The translations under genes were made by a program, and so were the position numbers. Shown in pieces: positions 12,601 through 24,362 of a stretch of 64,000 nucleotides of DNA (its first letter is position 1; each line of letters opens with the position of its first letter). The notes beneath the pieces are model-generated. The model was not told where the DNA came from and ran no database searches. It worked only from the letters and a program-made list of their open reading frames with translations. Source of the DNA: Pholiota molesta. Its lineage: Eukaryota > Basidiomycota > Agaricomycetes > Agaricales > Strophariaceae. The stretch covers positions 186,001 to 250,000 of the forward strand of contig JACGCK010000056.1 of NCBI GenBank assembly GCA_014925825.1, in the 5' to 3' direction.

Positions 12601-12981
12601 TTTTGAGTTTCCATTCTATAAGAGAGTACATAGTAATTCATATGTGTGCCAGAGCTCAGATAAGTATTTAGGGATGGGTGTACAACGCTTGGCTACGAGG
12701 TTTCATTGTTGCAGAAGTAATTTTGGATGGAAAGAGCCTTCAGTATCCCATCTAAATGTCATGGCTGTCAAATTTGGAAAGGCATGGTCAAGCGACACCA
12801 CATCACTCCATATTTTGGATACAGAGACGGGCTCTTGAAGGCAGATGGCATCCCTACGGTTTGGCGACTCCGACGAACCACCAAGATTGATGCTTCCAGT
12901 TACCATCGCTTGTGCACTTTCAAGTTTGTTAGAGGTCGTCGAATGGAGGGATGAGACCGGGCTAAAGTAATATTGGAGCAT
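12600..12981 (-). pseudogene. Possible F-box/LRR gene fragment
   Basis: A minus-strand open stretch contains SKIWSDVVSLDHAFPNLTAMTFRW, whose spacing (AFPNL...) resembles the leucine-rich C-terminal part of agaricomycete F-box proteins. No F-box or start lies upstream, so I read it as a remnant. The evidence is weak: one motif-like stretch near another F-box gene. Confidence 0.22.
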
Positions 12982-13845
12982 TGATATTTTGTTTCATATG
13001 TCGCTGAACGTCCTAGTGCAGAGCTCCTGCAATTCATTATTTCGTCGAATCTTCACCGAACGACTAGTCCCAGTGGTCTACGTTATTTCTGGAAAGAGTG
13101 ACTTACCCAAATTTCCTTTTGGCAAGCGTCAAATCTCGGATAGGCGCCGTGCGGACGAATCCAGCCGCATTGCGAACTCGTTAAAGCCACAGGTTGAGTC
13201 GTAAGATGTTTAGTGATGGGAAGGAATAATTGCTACCCAACGTAGGTATTACAATGCATGCGCATATCAGCACGCTCGCTCCATGAAACCCGAAATTAAG
13301 TCGTCTTGGGAATATCTTGAGTGTCGTCTGACGTACTTTCGATTCGTCAAGGATGATGCTGATAAGAGATATGTATTAATTGTGCCACTGCGAAAGAGAA
13401 CTCATAAGTATAGTCTGGTAGATAGGCTGCCTTGCGAAATACAAGGGGCCGATCCGTTAAACTCAGACCAAGAAGACTGTACTTGATTGCAAGTACTTGA
13501 TACAAGTTAATACACTCGAGTCGTTTATTCCCCACAAGAAAGAGTTGATACCAAGTCATAGAATCGATTGTGGCGCATTGACATGCAGACATATCACATG
13601 TGCAGATGATAATATATCCCATTCTCTCAAGATCTAATTCAATGGGTGGAAGTTGAGTATCCGTATCCCTAGCTCACCGGCCTGATCGATCGATACTCCC
13701 GCAAGATGGCGAGTGGCACAGTATGTGCGTCGGCTTACCCGGCCTCGGATGCACCAACCCCTGCTGCCGAACAGCAAAGAGAAGATGACAGCGGAAAGTT
13801 GCCACCCACAAAACGCCAGGATGTATACAGTTTCATGATCATACG
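12982..13845. other. Spacer with unassigned short ORFs
   Basis: Contains a plus-strand open stretch at 13283-13486 that is charged and has no recognised motif. No gene can be supported. Confidence 0.35.
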
Positions 13846-15353
13846 TCAGAAAGAACATGCTTTCCTCTGATCAACCGTGAGATCCTTTCCACGAAGACTG
13901 GGTAGATTTTTCTTGAACGCGCTGAACAGAGCGACGAGCGAGCTCTGAAGCATAGGTTGGTTCGTCCATGCGAATGATAAGGCGACGTTGCGCAGGTGTT
14001 TCTGAAAGCGGGGACTAGCGAACGCGCTGTCGATGCGCTTCCACACCGCTGACTGACGGAATGCAATGAACTTGTCGATACTCGTCGGCATGACAATCGT
14101 GATCGTCTCAATTGTATTTGTCGTGTCGGTGGACTCGAGGATGACCATGAGGTTGATGAGCTGCCCAGACTGCGAGCTGCGAATTGTGAGCGAGCGGAGG
14201 TGGGGGAAGATGCTCAGATTGATTTGTTTCAATGAGAGCGCGTCCGCTGCGTAGATAGCAAGCATTCGCACGTTAATTCCATTACTGCTGAGTCTGCAAC
14301 AACAAAACTCACACTGTTCGCGGAACGCGAGATCTTCAAACCACCACTCTAGATGTTCCAACGACGCGCGTGTGCCTTGTGCGAATGCCCAATAGTCGGC
14401 GATGGGCACTGCTGCGCTAAGGCTCTCCATCGTCAGATGCTTTATACCTACTAGCGACGCCGGGTGATGCGCTAGCCAATCCAACGCGTCTGTCCCAATC
14501 TGCCTCCCCAATTTCAGCTTGCGTAATGCCACCTGCGGCGGTCGGTCGGTGACCTGCAGCGACAGCGATCCGTGGTCACCCTCATCCTCATCTTCGCTAT
14601 GAGCTCTACCCATCCTTCGCAAAAACAGCAGGCTTCGCAACCCGGCGTAGCCCTCGCAGCGAAAAGCGCACATTGATAAGCGTTAAATCCCCGCAGTGTC
14701 CTACGAACTCCAGCAAGTCGCCATCTCGTACATTGCTCAACGACGCGAGGAGAACGGACGCGGTGGCGCAAGACGGCCTGGCTAAAAGGCTATATATAGC
14801 GTTTTTAACCTGAGCATCAAATATTGTCCAGTCCAGTTCGAGCTCTGCTCTGATTTCAAGAGCCTGCAGGTGCTCTATCGAGCCAAGAATCCGTGAAAGA
14901 GGGCCTGCAATCGTGTCCCACTTCGGGTGTGCGTGGAGTGGGTATGGGGACGCGGGGCGCGGATGGTGGTCGGTGAGTGAACACCGTCTGAAACGAAGTC
15001 GAAGCCGGAGACCGCTGCCGTGACTACAAAGTGGGAAGTCCAGCTTGAGATAGCAGAAATATCGCGTAGCACAACGCGGCGTATCGATTTGAGGATGTGC
15101 AGGTTTGAAATGAGGAATGTCGCGAATTCGAGGAACGCTGTGGGTCCGTCGCGGGTGTTTTGGCGTAGTGGCGGTCGGAGGCAAACGTGAAGACGACGCG
15201 ATGGAATAAATGTTGTCTGCATAGAGGCCGGAACGTTTTGGAGACCATCGACATGTTTTTGAGGGAGCAGAAATCCCCGCCTAGGATGACTTGCTCCAAT
15301 ATGAGGTAGAGAACCTCGACAGGGAGCGGGTGGAAATGCATAGCTGATACCAT
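13846..15353 (-). CDS. F-box/LRR-like protein (frame slips)
   Basis: Starts at ATG 15353 with MHFHPLPVEVLYLILEQVI, a classic F-box opening (LP.E.L..I), followed by CSLKNMSMVSKTFRPLCRQHLF. The rest is Leu-rich with LRR-like strands (LRRVAKP, LRKLKLGRQIG, LVGIKHLTMESL, FPHLRSLTIRSSQ, NTIETITIVMP) and ends at 13846, about 500 residues. It is intron-poor, as such genes often are. Three reading-frame changes without splice sites (near 15185, 14985 and 14680) join segments that continue each other sensibly, so single-base deletions are likely. F-box proteins recruit substrates to SCF ubiquitin ligases. Agaricomycetes carry large, fast-evolving families of them, and the specific target is unknown. 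Confidence 0.7.
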
Positions 15354-16820
15354 GTTCCTTCTGAGAATGTGGTCAGTTGCAAAAGAAAGGCAGAGGGCAT
15401 GAAACTCGCCTTGTTGTTATGAGTTTAAATACCATTCATAAAATCAGGCGGAAACCAAGCGGAAACCCAAAAGGGTATTCGCAAACCCAAGTGGTAAGAT
15501 ATTGAAATCAGAAAATTGTGAAGCAGTGCGCACCTCAACGCCGCAAAGCGCATTCGCGGCTTAAATATATTTTAGTTTGTAGTTTGTAAGTGACCGAAGG
15601 GACCGAGCCTGAGACTCTGATACATCGCCATCACGTGGGGAAGAACAGAGAGGGTTAATAGAGCGGACAAACTGAGATGTAGACGCTGTATGGTCGCCGA
15701 GGAGCCCATAGATGCAATAAAATCTTTGATCAATTGGACGGGAGTGACATTGCATGGCATTTAAATCCGGTTGTCCGTCCCGCATGCCTTTTCGGAGACT
15801 AATGGAAACAAGGATCGGACCGGAATAAGATATTTTGAGGGGTGTCACAGGTGAGGTAGTGTAGCCTTGCAGCGGTCTGCACGGCACAAACTGTATGCTT
15901 CATGCTAGGTAGAATAAATATCGCAATTACGGGAATGCCTAAGGTTTGATGCTGCTCGTAATCCGAAACTTTGATGTTATCGAGGTCGTTTTTTCGAATC
16001 TAACAAAGATGGCATGAATGAGCACAGATAATCAGCAGAATCCATCTTAGAACACACGATGTTGTCCCAAAAGAGAAGACCGATGTTTATGGACAACATT
16101 GCGAATTCCAGGGAACGGTATGATTTAGTGTACACACCTGCTGCAATTCACCGAGCGCAGCACCGACATATATATCCAAGAGTGGTCCATCAAAGTTGTC
16201 TCTGTTGTTCGAGCACTCCGCGGCTTTGGGTAGGATGCGTTAGATTCAATATATGAGCAAAGAGAAGTCAGAAACGCACAATCGCATGTTGCAGCTTCTC
16301 AGAGAAGTTGACTCCGACAGCGGTGTATTCATCAAACCCATCACTGAGAAATGTCTTCAAAACCACGATAAGCATATGAACCAATTAAGTTAATGTATCT
16401 CACCGTAGCTGGTTTCATGGGCGACCGGGGTTCATAGCATATCTTGAAATTAAGTGATTAGGATGCGATCTTACAAACAAAAGGATGCATGTTTTTCTCT
16501 TTTCTTTTCAAAGAGCAGACAGAATGAAAAAAGAAGAGCCAAATATCGAGCTCGTCGAGGCTGTTATGCTTCATTGAATCCTGAGAAAAGATGATACAAT
16601 TGAGCGTAGATCGAGTCTAAGAACAAGCCTTCTAAGGCTGCAGTGATAACCAATGTATGCACATGCATGATAGTGTCCCAAATACATAAGGCTGGTACAT
16701 TCACCGTCATCGTCACAAATCCGGATGTATGGCGTGGTTTTGGTTGCACAAAGGTTTGAGCGTTGTGCGCGCTGAGAATGTCATGAGACAGGCCAGAAGT
16801 CGTGATTAATCGTGCAGGTA
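15354..16820. other. Spacer; possible LRR-like remnant
   Basis: A minus-strand open stretch at 15572-15760 (IASMGSSATIQRLHLSLSAL) is Leu-rich and could be debris of another F-box/LRR gene. It lacks start, F-box and length. The rest (15890-16820) is AT-rich with no supported gene. Confidence 0.3.
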
Positions 16821-17219
<399 letters not shown>

Positions 17220-18425
17220 TTTGTGGTAGTGGTTGGTAAAAGAGATGAGTGGCTTATGTCAGCTCACGGAATCATTCATTTTCTCCGTCGCGTCAGCCCA
17301 TGTGCGCCTTTCCTAGCTTTTCCTCTTAACTTTCCTTCACAAAAAATGTCAAGAATATCCAATCGAGTGCCTCACGTTTGCAGGCGCCTTTTCCTCGACA
17401 AAAATCCGACTCCGATTATGGATTAATGCAGTGGTCTATAGTCCAAGTCAGAAATTAGCATCGTCATTCACCATGATTCGAATCATGATTTCATTCAACG
17501 AATTATCGGTTCAATCAGGTCCTTCAGGTCCTCTGAAACTGAACCAAACTATCCGGCGACAGGGTGTGCTAGCGAAAAAACGGCTATTTGGAAATTTGTA
17601 AACAGTGCGAATGTCTAATTTAAATCTGCACCCCGGATTTTGTATGCTAATTTCCTTCTCTCTAAAATAAGCCTGGTCACCACATAAAATACAAGTTATG
17701 CCGACAAAAAGATGTGTTCTTCTTACGTTCTTTGGGGATGATATATCTTCGTATATACGCTCTGGACACCGAATTCCAAGCTCCCTCTCCACACCACTCC
17801 CCTGGCCTCGATTTCCTCTTTCCGATTCGCAGCATCACCATTTTCGGAAACAATCCACGATCGTCCGTCATCGTCGGTCTCAAAGCCTCCCACAGGATGC
17901 TGCCAGAAGATTATTCCCAAAGACCTATTGGTGTGTAATTCGCAAGGATTCGCAAGAATTAAAGTACTAGTGCTTTTCCTTCTGTAGATCGTCTGACCTT
18001 TCTGAGTCTCAAGGTTCCAAGTGCTGGAGCTCCCAAACGCCCTAGCTTAAATGAAACGGATCCATGATGATAGCCAAGAGCAAACGAGCCAGATGGCATC
18101 ATGATATCAGAGGTACCAATCAGCGTGCAGAGCCTCTGCACTGGCGAGGACTGACGAAGAAATTGATATGTGGATCCACAAAGCAAAAGCGAAACATGAT
18201 AGTATGATGCTCATGGAACGCTTCTTTATCTTTCTCGTTGAAAGACACGATGAAAGGGTAACAAAAAGCTTCTATTCCGTAATCGGAAGGTGCCAAGATC
18301 AAACTCCGCGCTGGAGAGTCACGGCCACGTTCCAGGCGATTGCATATAAATATCACCATCCCTGGCCTAGCGCCTTGAGTTAATACCCCTCGCCACCCCC
18401 ATACCCACTACTCCTGAAAACCGTC
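17220..18425. other. Intergenic spacer between divergent RPB10 and the 18.4-kb gene
   Basis: It holds upstream sequence of both genes. No conserved coding stretch or repeat found. Confidence 0.4.
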
Positions 18426-19086
18426 ATGTTGCGCTCACCAACCCACTCCACCTTCGGCCGCACGAATAGCACGACACCGCCCGCCTCACCCACCAAAAAA
18501 TCCTCCATGAGCATGGCCAGTGTCGCCAGTATCTTCGTCCAGCTCGGACGACTCGAGGGCAGCTCAAAGCAGCGAATTGTGCTCTATTCAGGCGAACCTC
18601 AGACACATCCGTGCGTTGCAGATGGCTGCCGCAATGCGGGACGAGTTCCAGTGGAGTACGCGGACCAATTCGTCTGTGAAGGTGGTGTGAATGTCGCCAC
18701 CCTTCTACGGGCGACGCGGCTCACTCTGCTCGAGCATTGCTATCAAATAGGGGCGAATGCACTCGTTGATGAAGAGTAGGTGTCTCCGATAATGTTTTAA
18801 AGATGAATGTTATTGAACGTCTACCTACTTTTCTTTCTTGGTTGCCTACTATAGATGGGAATGCCGCATCCTTGGGCCCAAGCATGCCCAGCACGGATCT
18901 TATAAAGTCGACGTGCGTGGCTCCATGCTTTTCTTTCTCTTATAGTGAATAAATTATCCATTGCAGATTGTGTATACCGCATCAGCGACAAGGTCGACAA
19001 GCGCAGACGCTCGCAAGCCAGTCAGTTTGGAGAAAGTGGAGAACATCCCGGGTCTGATGACCATCGTTCGCCGTGGCTCTGAATAA
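18426..19086 (+). CDS. Small conserved-looking hypothetical protein
   Basis: Three exons: 18426-18775, 18855-18912 and 18967-19086 (TAA). Both introns have consensus GT-AG ends and the frame is clean throughout, giving about 175 residues. After a Ser/Thr/Pro-rich start (SPTHSTFGRTNSTTPPASPTK) it reads QRIVLYSGEPQTHPCVADG, LLRATRLTLLEHCYQIGANALVDEEWECRI, then KVDIVYTASATRS and EKVENIPGLMTIVRRG. The helix leading into GANALVDEEW recalls YbjQ/UPF0145-like folds, where a helix before GANAV is typical. That is a resemblance only, not an assignment. No signal peptide or membrane segment. Function unknown. Confidence 0.7.
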
Positions 19087-20674
19087 ATGACGCAGTGGTC
19101 TCTTCGTTCTACTCGTCGCGTTGCTTCATTGCTCAGAAAACAAGAACTCGACATTATAATGAAGCGAGAATCTATTCTTCCTTCGGCATACCCCCATCAT
19201 TTCCCTTCTCTCGTCTGCGTCCCATTTTCTTCCTTCATCTACCTCTCACACAATCCAACTCGGACTCTTTGGCATGTCATCCTGTATAATCAACATAAAA
19301 ATGGAACTCACCCGCGGCTCACTGAATCGGTCTCTCATTCCCTTTTTCATTCACCTCTCCTAATCTCCCGTCCCGCCGACTTCGACTTCCTACCGCGACC
19401 CTACCTTGCGACTCTTCTTTCCCCGCTCTAAAAGCGAAATCTGCCCGACCACGACACTCATTACTTTTCCAGTGGCTTCTCTGCCCTTGCGCTACGCCTA
19501 CCGGCGGCCTTCTTGTGCCTCCACGCTCATTCACACTCATATTCACAAATGGACCATCCATATATACGCTGTACTCACTACTCGTCCGATTTTACTCCTC
19601 GGGCACTACATAGCTTACTTGTTTATTTCGACATACTGATCATCGGATGTACTTAGATATCCAACCATTACCATACCTCCTTAATTCTTTGTCACATCTT
19701 CATACATTTCAATGTAAAATCATTCAAACATTATAATATTGATGATCTTCGGGTTGAGCTGATCAACATACCTTTCGAAAGCGAAATAGAGATCAATCAC
19801 CTCCCGGAGGTCGCCCAAAAGATCTGGCAATTAATGATTCGACGCATTTGCGATCTTTTCCATCATCAATCACTTGGACGAATTGTTGTTCAAGGGAGAT
19901 CATCCTGATAAACAGTGGATGATCTCATCTCACACAAACCACCCTGCGACGCAGCCTGACAAGAATCTGCAAGCTCGAAGCTTCAAGAGCATCTAGAAAC
20001 ATTGCACAGTACTTACTACTCACTGTGGCGTCGGTCTGACCTTTTTATGGATATCTATTCCTGAATTCAAACTAGCTCATTTGATAGTTTGTTTGTCGGT
20101 TATTTGTAGCTGCTCTAGTGCTACTTATGTGAAGCTTAACAGCATTCAGGAATAGAATAATGGATCCATGGATCTGGAGATGTCCCATGTATTCACGAAA
20201 TAATTAAATTCATACGGTATCCCCAGAACAGTCAATACTATAAATAGATTTCAATCGAACTTTAATGCCTCGCTGTTCGCAAAGTCTTGGCATGAACACC
20301 TCAATTCGAAGCTTCGAAGCTTCGAGTTTACAATAAACATAAGCAGAGCACAAATTTGCGTACCTCGGTCAATATTTCTACTTCTGATGACGTGATTTGA
20401 CCTGGGAATGAGAAATGTATACTCATCTAGTAAAAAATCTCAGTCAAATGAATAAATAGTTTATAATGTCCATGGAAAAAGCGAAAGCCAGAGCAACAGG
20501 AAAACTAATCTAGGTATCTTATACAATGAACCATCGGTATACACAATTCATAGCTTTACACAGTCATACAATTTCTCGGTCCTCCCATATCTCAGAATAA
20601 CTAACCCCCTTAACGCCTCAGCCCACTCACAGCTGCACAATCCGACCTTTCCAATCACACTCCACAATTATAAC
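19087..20674. other. Long intergenic spacer
   Basis: The first 500 bp are pyrimidine-rich on the plus strand, perhaps 3' UTR of the gene before. The rest is AT-rich with no supported gene. A 20-bp perfect palindrome built from GAAGCTTC lies at 20306-20325. Confidence 0.4.
20306..20325. repeat. 20-bp perfect palindrome
   Basis: TCGAAGCTTCGAAGCTTCGA equals its own reverse complement. It could extrude as a small hairpin or be a dimeric binding site. No gene start is within 600 bp that would explain it. Confidence 0.6.
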
Positions 20675-23600
20675 TTACCACCCACCCCCGCCACCGTACG
20701 GTGGGTTATTACCTCCAGGCGCACCAGGGAACTGGGGCGCGCCATAGGAATCCTGGGGGAACCCAAAGGGGGTCCCTCCAGACTGTCCTCCATACCCTGG
20801 CCCGCCTGGCCCGCCTTCGGGTCCAAATCCGCTTGGTCCTCCAGGGAATCCAGGCGCTGCTCCAGGAAACTCAGGCGCTCCTGCATGTCCATGGCCGTGT
20901 CCGTGTCCGTGGTGGTGTTGGTGTTGATGACCTCCAGGCGGCCCATACCCGTCGGACGCGCCAGGGAACGACGGCGGCGCGCCCGGGAACGAAGGCGCGC
21001 TATCGGGTCCGCCTGGGAAAGAGGGCCCAGCGTTCGCACCTGGGAAGCCAGAGGCACCGCCTGGGAAGGAAGCACCGCCTCCTGACGAGGGCGCCATGTA
21101 CGCCGGCGCGTAGCCGCTTTGGGGACCGCCGCCGCCTGGTAAGTTATTGTACGAAGGCGCTGAAGGCGGCGCCCCACCAGGCATACCATAGGACGACGGC
21201 GCTGGACCAGCACCATATCCACCTGCACCCCCTGGCGCGGACGGTGGCTTGTTATCGCCGCCGCCGTAGTATGCAGTCGCCTGCCCAGGTGCAGCTTGGG
21301 GAGCGTGTCCTGGTGGACCTTGTCCAGCGCCGGGGAAACCACGTCCTCCGCCTCCAGGAAAGTCTCTGCCTTGTCCTGCGCTGCCGAAGAGGGTTTGCAC
21401 TTGTGAGAAACCAGGCACGTTGGTCGAAGCATAACCGGTAACACTATGCTGGAACTGGTGCGCCTGGGACTCGGCGAAGGTACCTTGGGAGGCAGGTGCG
21501 CCGCCCTCGCCAGCAAGACGGACGTTTTGGTGGTTACGGACGGCATCCTTCCCAAGACGCTGCAGGACAGAGTTTTGATTGGGGACTTTGGCGAGCCACT
21601 CTTTCATGCACTGCATCATTTCGCGCTGGATCTGAGAGTTGCTGTTGTGGAAGTCAGGGTGGAAGCTAGATGAAAGAATAACGGTATGGAGTAAGCTGGA
21701 ATAATATAAGCCTAAAGGGCATATAGACGTACAGGCATTGAAGAATATCGTCGGTTACTTGGCGAACATTGACCGAAGGGTCGTCCCAAGCTTTACTAAC
21801 CAACTTTACCGTGTGTCTCTAGAAGAGAAAATGAGATCCAGTATCACGTATCATGCAGTGACAAAAACTCACGACGATAATTTTGGCGAGCAGGCCAGCA
21901 GGTTCATTCAAGATAAGATTCTGTAAAGATTTCAGTTAGAGGTGTCGTTGTGGAAAGAGATCGCAGACCCACAAAATGATCTTTACTCAAGAAAGAGTGG
22001 GTGGGGTCAGACTAGAAAAATATCAGCATCTTAAACAAATTGTTCGGGCCTTATCAGTCAAGCGGACTCACAGCACGGGGGTCGTTGAACACTTCATATT
22101 GGTCAACATTATCAATAACTTCACCAGAAACGCTTTGCAATCCTGACGTTGCAGACTTAAGGATAGGTTTTAAGAAGGGCTATAGCAATATCGCAAAAGA
22201 ATTAAGCTAGTTTTTCAAAAGGAGCAGAAAATGCAATACGTAACGCACCTCCAATGTGGTGAAAACGAAGACTTTAATAGTCGTCAATTACCCATTGTCA
22301 TGATAGCGAAAATCCACTTACCAGAGATAGAATCAGTGAGTTTCTCAATCAACGGGCCGAGTCCAGGGATTTTCTCTGTGCGACCACATCCCATCATGAT
22401 CAGCCACGTCCTTCTACCTTCAACCCCGATGTACGAAACTCACCAATCGTCTTCGAAATCTTCTTCACAACTTTATACCCCAGAAATCAGCACCTTTCCC
22501 GACATAGAATAATACTACAAAAACCAACTCACCAGAGTCCCTAAACGTCAGCACCTGCCAAAGCACAGCATGCAGCTCCTGCGGGCTCATATCTTCCAGC
22601 CTCTTTCCCCCAGCAGCAGGCCCTGCGCGGATCCTCTCGATGCCATCCAGCTCGCGCGACATTTCGCTGCCTGAGCCGCCTGGGATCGTGAACAGCAGAT
22701 CGCGCAGAGCGTCGGCAGGGTTGATTACTGGGCCGCCTGGGCCGCGCGTGTTGGAGAGGGACTTGGAGCGCGCTTTGTCGAGCTCTTTATTGAGATCGGT
22801 GACGGAAGCCTATGGGAACGTTTAGGAGTGAATATCTGGGCGGAGAAATGACTTACAGAGCTCTAGGCAAGAGGGCATAATAGGTCAGTGTAAGTATAGC
22901 ACACAAAGTCAATCACCGCCACATACCAGATGATCAGTGGCCTCTATAATGTCATTGGATGCTATCAGCGCTGGTCTAAAAATAAAACACCATTCTCCTA
23001 CCTCCAAGGAGAGAAAAGATGAAATCGCTGGATCCGAACGAGCCTGTCACGATGGGCGCAACCCACTTGCCATTCGGCGCCTGTATCCGGACTTGATCTC
23101 CAACATGCACGAACACCTGGTTATGGCCCAGCGACACCAGCGCCAGCTCGCAGAAGTTGGAGTGCGCGGAGAAGTCCTCGAGGGTATGGAGCTGTGTGAT
23201 GGAGCACTGCAATCAGTCTTGCTGCGGAAATTGAGACGGAGAGGGGTCTCCGAAACCATCGCTATGAAATGCACGGGAGAATGAGTGGGTACGAGAAATG
23301 CCACGCACAGATTGCCCGAGAAGCCTGAAAGCCTCGTATTCGTCCTGCTTCTGGCCGGTCGAGCGGTTCTGTCGGCCCATATGGATGCAGCGCTCGAGCG
23401 TTCGTCGGACCAGGGCCTTTGAGGTATCCCAGTGTCCTTGTTCATTTGCGATGTAGTTCTTCATACCAGTCTGAGGGTCAATTTCGAGCTCCCGAGGCTA
23501 TAATGGTTAGTAAGGTAAATATGGGTCTGTAAATAATGAAATAGCATGCATACATCGACTGGACCGCGAAGATTCGGATGGTATTGTCGGGCATCCTCGC

Positions 23601-24362
23601 CATCGGCGTATCCTTTGGGGTTGTCGATATGCTCGGTGGGAAGGTAGACACCAAGTCGATCGGGGGTCACTTCGAATTCATGGGTGGCATATCCGTGAGC
23701 CTGGAAGGATTGTTTACCATCGTTGTGAGAGCATATGATGAATGATAGATACCAAGAATCCGAGTGCCATGCACAAATTGATGATCGTCTGAGAACGCTT
23801 TATCAAAGAAGGCCCTCGATCCACAGCGCATACACGCACCTGTAGTTGCATCTTCTTTAAGGATGCAACATCAACAGCCTGACTGTAATCGCGTAGCCAG
23901 TTTCTTCACGAGCGCGATCACAGAAACGAAGTCAGTCACTCAACCAAGGACAGGATCAGCACGCGACGCACCCAAAGTACACCCGTTTGACGTCCAATCC
24001 GTTGAACTTGGTTCCTTTCGACCCGATAAGGCTTCCAAGGGCAAATCCACCCCCAGCTGCCCCGCCGCGCTTTATAAGTTCAGCAATGATATCTTCCTGT
24101 ATCCAGCGCAATCAAATCAACAGAGCGCTCCCAATGATTCCCAATATTGAATACCCACAATGTCGCCGTGTCGAAAGGCACGCCCCTCCATGTAAGCAAA
24201 TCTATGACCATAGATGCAAGATCAGCGCACATCTCGATAAGATCGCGACTATACGCACGAAGGAATATTGCCTGCGCCGAACGCGTAGACGCCATTCTGC
24301 GAGAGACAGAACGCGAAGAGGACAAATAGTATCAAAAGATAAGTGGTATTACTGCGCGCCAT
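20675..24362 (-). CDS. het-C: HET-C heterokaryon-incompatibility-type protein
   Basis: A large multi-exon gene starting at ATG 24362 and ending at TAA 20675-20677. It opens with a strong signal peptide/signal anchor (TYLLILFVLFAFCLSQNGVYAFGAG). The HET-C core follows over many short introns: RAFRHGDI, EDIIAELIKR, NWLRDYSQAVDVASLKKM, VTPDRLGVYLPTEHIDNPKG, YHPNLRGPVD, GHWDTSKALVRRTLERCI, LHTLEDFSAHSNFCELALV, GHNQVFVHVGDQV and VTGSFGSSDFIFSLLG. Next are SPQELHAVLWQVLTFRDS and SVLQRLGKDAVRNHQNVRL, then a Gly/Pro-rich tail of about 250 residues with a short His-Gly run near 20905. This tail is characteristic of HET-C. In Neurospora, alternative het-C alleles trigger heterokaryon incompatibility; related proteins occur across fungi without a proven incompatibility role. 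Likely membrane or cell-surface associated. Allelic function here is unknown. Confidence 0.9.

Noticed and set aside
20701..21441. Long plus-strand ORF opposite the HET-C tail
   Set aside because: Shadow of the Gly/Pro-rich HET-C coding sequence on the other strand.
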